A stretch of DNA of 18,358 nucleotides, taken from NCBI GenBank assembly GCA_003232715.1, contig QIJG01000006.1, positions 1 to 18,358 of the forward strand, in the 5' to 3' direction. Every line of letters starts with the position of its first letter. The stretch's first letter is position 1. Source of the DNA: Nitrospirota bacterium. GTDB lineage: Bacteria > Nitrospirota > Thermodesulfovibrionia > Thermodesulfovibrionales > JdFR-85. Below are positions 12,723 through 18,358 of the stretch, piece by piece. The notes under the pieces are model-generated. The model was not told where the DNA came from. It saw nothing but the letters and a program-made list of their open reading frames with translations, and did no database searches. Both the position numbers and the translations under genes were made by a program.

Positions 12723-14816
12723 ATGAATAAAGACCTCCATGATTATCCTGTCCAGTTTGTGAAGGGCATTGGTCCCGGAAAAGCAAAATTACTTGCAAGA
12801 CTCGAAATAAAGACGGTAGCTGATGCCCTCTGCCACATTCCCTGTAGATACGAAGACAGAAGGTTAAACTGCAGGATTGCCGATCTCGGATATGAACTGC
12901 TTCAATCGGTAACCGGAAAGGTCATCTCGGCTGATATTATCAATACCCCCAGAAAGAATATGAAGATCTTTGAGCTTGTTGTTGGCGATGGAACGGGTTT
13001 TCTGAGGGCGAAGTGGTTTAACCAGCCCTATATGAAGAAACTCTTTACCGCGGGCAAGACAGTTGTCCTCAGCGGTATTGTGAAGAGGGACCCATACTCA
13101 GGGGCCGGACCTGAGATGCAGAATCCTGATTACGAAATCCCGGGCAATGAGCAGGGCCGGGACAACATACACACATTAAGGATCGTGCCCATATACAGGA
13201 CAACAGCAGGTCTTGGGGCCAGGGCCCTCAGGGCAATGATGCACAATATAGTTGATTTTGCTTCTTCCCGCCTTACAGAGGATATGCCTGAAGAGATTTT
13301 AAGGAGATATGACCTGCTGCCGATCAAAGAGGTTTTTAAGCATATCCATTTCCCCCCGCCGGAAGCCGACCTGAACGATTTAAACAGGGGAGTGAGTGCC
13401 TATCACAGGAGGCTCGCATTTGAGGAGTTTTTTCTGTTACAGACAGGGCTTGCAGTCATAAATAAGGGCAGGGAGAGAGAGAAAGGGATATCTTTCAGAT
13501 CAGAGGGCCGTCTGATTAAAAGACTGGAGAAGGTGCTTCCTTTCAGGCTTACGAATGCTCAGCAAAGGGTTTTTGCGGAGATACAGGCGGATATGCGGAG
13601 TCCGGGGCCGATGAACAGGCTGCTGCAGGGAGATGTGGGCTCCGGCAAGACCATAGTTGCATTAAAGGCAATGCTTGTAGCGGTTGAGTCGGGCTACCAG
13701 GCCGCACTCATGGCCCCCACGGAGATACTGTCCGAACAGCACTATATGAACGTCCGCAGTCTTGTAGAGGAGTTGGGGCTGAGGTGTGTGCTGCTTACCG
13801 GCAGCAGGAAAGAAAGACCCCTTAAGGAGATTGAGTCCGGAGATGTTCATATAATCATAGGAACGCATGCCCTGATACAGGAAAACGTGAGGTTTCACAA
13901 GCTCGGCATGGTGATTATTGATGAGCAGCACCGGTTTGGGGTGATGCAGCGGGCCATGCTGAGGAAAAAGGGGTTGAACCCCGATGTGCTGGTCATGACG
14001 GCTACGCCCATACCAAGGACATTATCACTGACACTTTACGGAGACCTTGACTGCTCTGTAATTGATGAACTTCCACCCAGGAGAAAACAGGTAATTACAA
14101 GGCTCTTCAGGGAGAGAGAGAAGGGAATGCTGTATGGTTTAATCAGGTCTGAAATAAAAAAGGGCAGACAGGCATATATTGTCTATCCCCTGATAGAGGA
14201 GTCTGAAAAGACGGATTTAAAGTCGGCCATACCGGGGAAAGAGGCCTTTGAGAAGATATTCCCTGATTTCAGGACAGGCCTCATTCATGGACGGATGAAG
14301 CCGGATGAGCGCGAAGAGATAATGCAGTCCTTCAAAAAAGGCGGAATAGATATACTTGTAAGTACTACTGTTATAGAGGTTGGTGTGGATGTCCCCAATG
14401 CCTCTCTGATGCTGATTGTTCATGCAGAGAGATTCGGACTCTCACAGCTTCATCAACTGAGGGGACGTGTGGGCAGAGGCACCCATCAGTCTTACTGTTT
14501 TTTGTTGGCTTATGGTAAGCTTTCAGAGGAGGCCCGGAGAAGGCTTGATGTTATGGTCGGATATACCGATGGATTCAGGATTGCTGAAGAGGATTTTATA
14601 CTCAGAGGGCCGGGAGAGTTTTTCGGGACAAGACAGTCGGGTATGCCCGACCTGAAGGTGGCCAACCTGGTAAGGGATGCACGACTCCTCAGTATGGCGA
14701 GGAAGGAGTCCTTTAAGATAGTGGAACAGGACCCTGATTTATCCGGGTATCCTTTACTGAGGGATAGGGTTGAGAGATTCTGGCGTGGTAAAATAGAGAT
14801 ATTCAGGACGAGTTGA
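12723..14816 (+). CDS. recG: ATP-dependent DNA helicase RecG
   Basis: The 697-residue protein is of normal RecG length. It has an N-terminal helix-hairpin-helix-like start (FVKGIGPGKAKLLARLEIKT), a wedge/OB region (VTGKVISADI...RAKWFNQPYMKK) and the helicase core. Walker A is GDVGSGKT (Lys309), the DEQH box is Asp400-His403 followed by RFG, and motif III is TATPIPRTLSL. Also seen are STTVIEVGVDVPNA, QLRGRVGRG and the C-terminal TDGFRIAEEDFILRGPGEFFGTRQSG. It remodels stalled replication forks and Holliday junctions. No clear Shine-Dalgarno precedes the ATG. The 230-bp gap before it carries the MITE-like element, so it may have its own promoter. It heads a run with close spacing into the next three genes. 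Confidence 0.97.
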   Translation: MNKDLHDYPVQFVKGIGPGKAKLLARLEIKTVADALCHIPCRYEDRRLNCRIADLGYELLQSVTGKVISADIINTPRKNMKIFELVVGDGTGFLRAKWFNQPYMKKLFTAGKTVVLSGIVKRDPYSGAGPEMQNPDYEIPGNEQGRDNIHTLRIVPIYRTTAGLGARALRAMMHNIVDFASSRLTEDMPEEILRRYDLLPIKEVFKHIHFPPPEADLNDLNRGVSAYHRRLAFEEFFLLQTGLAVINKGREREKGISFRSEGRLIKRLEKVLPFRLTNAQQRVFAEIQADMRSPGPMNRLLQGDVGSGKTIVALKAMLVAVESGYQAALMAPTEILSEQHYMNVRSLVEELGLRCVLLTGSRKERPLKEIESGDVHIIIGTHALIQENVRFHKLGMVIIDEQHRFGVMQRAMLRKKGLNPDVLVMTATPIPRTLSLTLYGDLDCSVIDELPPRRKQVITRLFREREKGMLYGLIRSEIKKGRQAYIVYPLIEESEKTDLKSAIPGKEAFEKIFPDFRTGLIHGRMKPDEREEIMQSFKKGGIDILVSTTVIEVGVDVPNASLMLIVHAERFGLSQLHQLRGRVGRGTHQSYCFLLAYGKLSEEARRRLDVMVGYTDGFRIAEEDFILRGPGEFFGTRQSGMPDLKVANLVRDARLLSMARKESFKIVEQDPDLSGYPLLRDRVERFWRGKIEIFRTS

Positions 14817-14829
14817 TGAGGAGGGCGGA

Positions 14830-15147
14830 ATGCAGTGGTTGCGTATTAAAAAATGGTTTCACAAAGGGGTAGAGAGACTCAGATGGCTTGCCTCACTATT
14901 CAGCAAGAGACTCCATATTGAACTTGCCATTATCAAGCTCCTTAATAACATAGAAGTTGTCGGGAGAAAACGTGATGAAGTTGTCCTGCGTCTGGGTGAA
15001 AGGGTGTTGCAATTAAAGGAATCACCCAGTCATGACGTATTTACCGATCAGGAGGTTCGGACTATTTTTAAAGAGATAGAGGCTGTAAATGAAGAGATCG
15101 AAACAGCAAAGAGCAGGGTAAGTGAATTGAGCAAGCTGGAGGATTAA
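14830..15147 (+). CDS. Small protein of unknown function with a predicted helical/coiled-coil C-terminal half
   Basis: The 105-residue protein starts 13 bp after recG behind a clear ribosome site (GAGGAGGG). I do not recognise a family. The first 30 residues are basic and aromatic (MQWLRIKKWFHKGVERLRWL), suggesting an amphipathic helix that could lie on a membrane or bind nucleic acid. The remainder is highly charged and heptad-like (FKEIEAVNEEIETAKSRVSEL) and should form a coiled coil. It has no signal peptide or cysteine. It sits between recG and the prepilin peptidase gene and is probably co-transcribed with both. No function is proposed. Confidence 0.75.
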   Translation: MQWLRIKKWFHKGVERLRWLASLFSKRLHIELAIIKLLNNIEVVGRKRDEVVLRLGERVLQLKESPSHDVFTDQEVRTIFKEIEAVNEEIETAKSRVSELSKLED

Positions 15148-15196
15148 TTACTAATAAATGCAGGAGTTTATCCCTGATTCTTCAATATTATAACTT

Positions 15197-15967
15197 ATGA
15201 TATATGCTATTGTTTTTGCATTTGGTCTGATTATAGGCTCTTTTCTCAATGTCTGCATATACCGGATGCCGAGAGAATTGTCGATTGTCAGACCTGCCTC
15301 ACGTTGTCCTTCCTGTGGCAATGGCCTGAAGCCATGGGACAACATACCCGTGCTCAGCTTTATCCTGCTGAGGGGGAGGTGCAGATACTGCGGAGGGCGT
15401 ATCTCCTTCAGGTATCCGGCAGTTGAGTTCCTTAATGGCCTCTGTTACATGCTTGTGCTCCGGGAATTCGGTCCTGACCTGAGCAGTCTTATATTCATGA
15501 TATATTTCTCAACCCTGATCGTTATCACATTCATTGACCTTGATTTTCAGATTATCCCTGATGTTATCACACTTCCAGGTGCGGCCATAGCCCTGCTGCT
15601 GGGGATTTTTTTGGTTTCCGACCCCTTTGAAAGGGGGACTGATCTCGGGATGGTGCAGTCCCTTACGGGATTCTTCCTTGGAGGCGGTCTCTTCTATGCG
15701 GTGGCTGTGCTGAGTAGAGGCGGTATGGGTGGCGGTGACATAAAGATGATGGCAATGGTGGGCGCCCTGACGGGATGGAAGGGGGTATTATTGACGACTT
15801 TCCTGGGAAGTCTGGCAGGCTCGGTCATCGGCATCGGTCTTATGCTCTTTAAAGGAAAGGGCCGGAAGACCAGGATACCGTTCGGTCCATTCCTTGCCCT
15901 TGGCTCGGCAATCTCCGTCCTGTGGGGACAGGAGTTGCTGAAGCTCTATCTGAGGGGGTATTCCTAA
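15197..15967 (+). CDS. pilD: Type IV prepilin peptidase/N-methyltransferase
   Basis: The 256-residue polytopic inner-membrane protein has the bifunctional A24 peptidase layout. The N-terminal methyltransferase part has GSFLNVCIYRMPRELSIVRPAS. A zinc-type cysteine tetrad follows (CPSC at 37/40 and CRYC at 62/65). The two catalytic aspartate regions are FIDLDFQIIPD (114-122) and GGMGGGDIKMM. It cleaves and N-methylates type IV pilin or type II secretion pseudopilin precursors. No pilin gene is in the window, so its substrates are coded elsewhere. The ATG lacks a close Shine-Dalgarno. The stop is 3 bp before the histidine kinase start. The symbol follows the family name (also gspO). Confidence 0.93.
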   Translation: MIYAIVFAFGLIIGSFLNVCIYRMPRELSIVRPASRCPSCGNGLKPWDNIPVLSFILLRGRCRYCGGRISFRYPAVEFLNGLCYMLVLREFGPDLSSLIFMIYFSTLIVITFIDLDFQIIPDVITLPGAAIALLLGIFLVSDPFERGTDLGMVQSLTGFFLGGGLFYAVAVLSRGGMGGGDIKMMAMVGALTGWKGVLLTTFLGSLAGSVIGIGLMLFKGKGRKTRIPFGPFLALGSAISVLWGQELLKLYLRGYS

Positions 15968-15970
15968 ATT

Positions 15971-17215
15971 ATGAACAAGGTGAACTTTTTTGCTGAACAG
16001 ACATTTGTGCTCTCCCTGCTGCTCTTTCTGGTAATAATAATCCTCCTCTTCTTTTTCTTTATGAGGATCTTCAGGAAAAAGAGGAAAGAGCCCGAAGAGG
16101 ACCGTTCAGATGTCTCCTTTGTGGTTGATACATTCCATGAACTTGTTGCCAGGCTCAAGGAGAATGAGCGGGAGCTGGACCAGCTCAGAAAGAGGGCGGA
16201 GGACCATGCAGAGGAAGTGGAGAGTTACAGTGACAACATTGTCCGGAGTGTTCCCAGCGGCGTTGTAAGTCTTGACAACGACCTCAGGCTGACAAAGGTC
16301 AATAATGCGGCTGCCATGATACTGCGCTACAGACCTGAAGACATTGTCGGAAGACCCTATCACGAGGTTTTCCTCTCCCCCCTCAAGGAACTTATTGAGA
16401 TGAGAAAGAGCCTCAAGCGTGGAGAGTATCTCTATGAGAATGCAGCGGGTGAGAAGAGGTGGATAGGTCTCAATATGTCGTCCCTTTTTAACCGTAACGG
16501 AGAAACCATTGGACAGATACTCATCTTTACAGACCTTACTGAGCTGAAATCCCTTGAAAAACAGATAAGGCTGCGTGAATGGCTCTCGTCTCTTGGTGAG
16601 ATATCCCTTGGAATAGCCCATGAACTCAGGAACCCCATGGCTGTTATTTCAGGTTACGCAAAGATACTGTCAAGGAAGGAGGATATCAGCTCCATCCCGG
16701 AGGTTGAGACCATAATGAAAGAGATAAATGTTATGGACAGGATAATCGGAGATTTTCTATCTTTTGCAAAGCCGATAACCCCCAATATGATGGATGTTGA
16801 TATAAAGGAAATTATTGAAAACATACTTGAGCATATTCTGAAAGACCGTGACGATATTAAACCGGATACCATACTTAAGGATTATACACTTAAAGGTGAT
16901 GAGGTCCTGTTGAGACAGGCATTTTACAATCTTATCCGAAATGCTGTTGAGGCTATGCCGGATGGAGGTATTCTCACAATAATAGCAAAACGGGAAGGTC
17001 ATAGCCTCCTGATTGCAGTCAGTGATACCGGCAGGGGGATTCCCGAAGAGATCAGGGAGAAGGTTTTTCTGCCTTTTTATACCACCAGGGAAAGTGGTAC
17101 GGGGCTTGGTCTCGCAATCGTTCACAAGAACGTCAGCCTTTTAGGTGGAACGGTAAACTTTGTATCTTCGGAAGAGGGGACGACCTTTCTGGTAAGGATT
17201 CCGTTGGCAGGCTGA
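15971..17215 (+). CDS. Membrane-anchored PAS-domain sensor histidine kinase (NtrB/AtoS-like)
   Basis: The 414-residue protein has one membrane helix (about 12-34), then a charged coiled-coil linker (about 50-85) and a PAS domain (about 88-190, NIVRSVPSGVVSLDNDLRLTKVN through FTDLTELKSLE). The HisKA helix follows with phospho-acceptor His217 in GIAHELRNPMAVISGYA. The ATPase domain has the N box NLIRNAVEAM (Asn324), the G1 box DTGRGIPEE (Asp352), F-box PFYTTRE and G2 GTGLGLAI. All catalytic motifs are intact. There is no large periplasmic sensor, so the signal is probably read by the PAS domain or the membrane helix. It sits 3 bp after pilD, which hints at a pilus link, but no response regulator gene is visible, so it is an orphan kinase here. 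Confidence 0.93.
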   Translation: MNKVNFFAEQTFVLSLLLFLVIIILLFFFFMRIFRKKRKEPEEDRSDVSFVVDTFHELVARLKENERELDQLRKRAEDHAEEVESYSDNIVRSVPSGVVSLDNDLRLTKVNNAAAMILRYRPEDIVGRPYHEVFLSPLKELIEMRKSLKRGEYLYENAAGEKRWIGLNMSSLFNRNGETIGQILIFTDLTELKSLEKQIRLREWLSSLGEISLGIAHELRNPMAVISGYAKILSRKEDISSIPEVETIMKEINVMDRIIGDFLSFAKPITPNMMDVDIKEIIENILEHILKDRDDIKPDTILKDYTLKGDEVLLRQAFYNLIRNAVEAMPDGGILTIIAKREGHSLLIAVSDTGRGIPEEIREKVFLPFYTTRESGTGLGLAIVHKNVSLLGGTVNFVSSEEGTTFLVRIPLAG

Positions 17216-17230
17216 CAAGCCGGGTCAGCC
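17210..17230. terminator. Hairpin overlapping the histidine-kinase stop codon, between convergent genes
   Basis: GGCTGAC (17210-17216) and GTCAGCC (17224-17230) form a perfect 7-bp stem with a 7-nt loop, spanning the TGA stop. It has no U-run, so intrinsic termination is uncertain. The remaining bases to 17275 have short GATAG repeats. Confidence 0.3.
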
Positions 17231-17275
17231 AGAGCAAGATAGGTCGGATAGGCCAGATAGCTTGCCAACCGTTCC

Positions 17276-17974
17276 TCAATAAAAGACACTAAAAAGTACG
17301 AATGTTACCAACGCCCCCATGAGTGCGCCCAAGATCACCTCCCAGGCATTATGGGCCTTGACTGAAAGCCGGCTCTGGGCGATTGCCACAGCAGTGATAA
17401 AGGTCAGGATCGAGATTATGTAGTTCTCACTGATGTAAGTAACAGATACCCACACTGAGAATGACAGTGCGGCATGTCCGCTTGGCATTCCCCCTCTCAG
17501 GGGATGTCCCTTGCCAAAGTGCGCCTTGCTTATCACCACCAGGATTAATACTATTACCAGGGCGATGATTGCGATATCTTCACCTGTATGTTTTGCGATA
17601 TGGAGACCCTCGGAGAATGCTTTTTCTATGTAAGGAGCAAGTATGGTATATCCGATAATAGAGGCCCCGAAGGCCGTAATCAGGACTGCTCCGGCCGCAA
17701 TATCCTTTGCCACTCTGGCCTTCTCGCTCTTCTGGGGCGAAATGATATCCACAGTCACTTCCAAAGCAGAGTTCAGCATCTCTGCAAGGATTACAATAAC
17801 GGCAACAAGTGAAATCAGGATGAACTCATCCTTCCTGACTCCAAGAACAAAACTCAGGATTAATATCCCGGAAGCCGCCAGGAGATGGAATCTCACATGC
17901 CGCTGTGTCCTTGCCGCATGCAGTACTCCTTCTATAGCATTATTTGTGGATTTAACCCATTTCCTTAAGGGCAT
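17276..17974 (-). CDS. Fused DgkA-type lipid kinase and PAP2 phosphatase
   Basis: The 232-residue membrane protein combines two families. Residues 1-110 are a DgkA/undecaprenol-kinase domain: AIEGVLHAARTQRHVRFHLLAA, then the active-site helix EMLNSALEVTVDII (Glu65, Asn68, Glu72) and KDIAAGAVL (90-98). Residues 130-232 are a PAP2 phosphatase domain: GKGHPLRGG, PSGH (164-167) and SRLSVKAHNAWE (201-212), with Glu where the classical motif has Asp. One half should phosphorylate a lipid alcohol and the other remove a phosphate, so substrate recycling or different lipids is possible. GGAG lies before the ATG, which overlaps the ybeY end by 23 bp. Gram-positive-style ybeY-dgkA order is kept. Activity of each half is not shown by the sequence. 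Confidence 0.88.
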   Translation of the reverse strand: MPLRKWVKSTNNAIEGVLHAARTQRHVRFHLLAASGILILSFVLGVRKDEFILISLVAVIVILAEMLNSALEVTVDIISPQKSEKARVAKDIAAGAVLITAFGASIIGYTILAPYIEKAFSEGLHIAKHTGEDIAIIALVIVLILVVISKAHFGKGHPLRGGMPSGHAALSFSVWVSVTYISENYIISILTFITAVAIAQSRLSVKAHNAWEVILGALMGALVTFVLFSVFY

Positions 17975-18358
17975 CTTTTAGCTCCAGCTCTTTTTCCCTC
18001 ATCTTCCCTGCCTGGTATGCATTTACCTCATGGTCGTATCCGGTAAGGTGGAGGAGGCCATGGATTAAAAGAAAGGTGAGTTCTTCATAAAAGGTGTTGC
18101 CGTCTTCCTTTGCCTGTTCAACAGTCCTGTGGAGGTTTATTACTATATCCCCCAGCAGGGTCCCTCCGGGGAGGGTTTTTAAACCCTGACGAATATCTTT
18201 CATTGAATTATACAGGGGAAAAGAGAGGATATCCGTTGTCCTGTCAAGGGACCTGTAGACCCTGTTAAGCTCTTTCATCCTGCGGTCATTAACAAAGACA
18301 ATGCTCAGTTCAACCCTGTCAAGCTCGAGTATTTTACCGAGCTGATTTAACAGACGGA
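17952..18358 (-). CDS. ybeY: Endoribonuclease YbeY (5' end beyond the window)
   Basis: 134 residues are visible. The frame stays open upstream of the internal ATG at 18278 to the right edge, and that part (LLNQLGKILELDRVELSIVF) is the expected YbeY N-terminal region. The internal methionine is therefore not the start. The hallmark ELNRVYRSLDRTTDILSFPL is followed by the zinc motif HGLLHLTGYDH, with three His in H-x3-H-x5-H spacing. It is a metal-dependent RNase needed for 16S rRNA 3' maturation and ribosome quality control. Its end overlaps the dgkA-PAP2 start by 23 bp. In many bacteria phoH lies directly upstream; here that would be outside the window. Confidence 0.95.
   Translation of the reverse strand, partial: RLLNQLGKILELDRVELSIVFVNDRRMKELNRVYRSLDRTTDILSFPLYNSMKDIRQGLKTLPGGTLLGDIVINLHRTVEQAKEDGNTFYEELTFLLIHGLLHLTGYDHEVNAYQAGKMREKELELKDALKEMG

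Noticed and set aside
18198..18278. ATG 18278 as the start of ybeY
   Set aside because: The frame is open upstream to the edge, and the upstream residues are typical YbeY sequence, so this is an internal methionine.

Overview
The window is a chromosomal stretch of moderate GC from a Gram-negative bacterium. The signs are an outer-membrane beta-barrel-type cytochrome, a lipoprotein cytochrome, a prepilin peptidase and ybeY next to dgkA. The mix of ferredoxin-fused EtfA, Cyc2-like porin-cytochrome and abundant AGG/ATA codons would suit Nitrospirota or a deltaproteobacterial lineage. That assignment is an impression from gene content, not a proven placement. No CRISPR array, rRNA, tRNA, phage gene or transposase gene was found.

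Layout. 1-1005 is gene-poor: one short DUF2281-like antitoxin-type gene (195-350, minus, perhaps decayed), dispersed short repeats and a strong 21-bp hairpin terminator. From 1006 to 10473 all genes lie on the minus strand. Read in transcription order they are hpt, queD, a pmbA/tldE-type gene, an acyl-CoA dehydrogenase, etfB, ferredoxin-fused etfA, fabD, a SAM methyltransferase, a Cyc2-like porin-cytochrome and a monohaem lipoprotein cytochrome c. A 433-bp divergent region (10474-10906) then leads to the plus-strand unit: rimP, nusA, recG, a small unknown gene, prepilin peptidase and a PAS histidine kinase. This converges on dgkA-PAP2 and ybeY on the minus strand, with ybeY running off the right edge.

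How the genes work together. The acyl-CoA dehydrogenase, EtfB and EtfA with two extra [4Fe-4S] motifs form a tight operon resembling butyryl-CoA dehydrogenase-Etf or CarCDE systems, so electron bifurcation or confurcation with ferredoxin is a reasonable hypothesis. fabD is translationally coupled to its end. The Cyc2-like protein (N-terminal CAACH followed by a predicted barrel) and the lipoprotein cytochrome form a two-gene unit with its own sigma70-like promoter and a dyad between -35 and -10. Together they look like a short electron path across the outer membrane. rimP-nusA is the start of the usual transcription/translation operon, but infB is absent: recG follows, after a 120-bp MITE-like element that begins at the nusA stop codon.

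The most interesting items are the Cyc2-like pair with its promoter dyad, the MITE with a REP-like palindrome nested inside it, the ferredoxin-EtfA operon ending in fabD, the rimP leader with a terminator-like hairpin, and the fused undecaprenol/diacylglycerol-kinase and PAP2-phosphatase protein.
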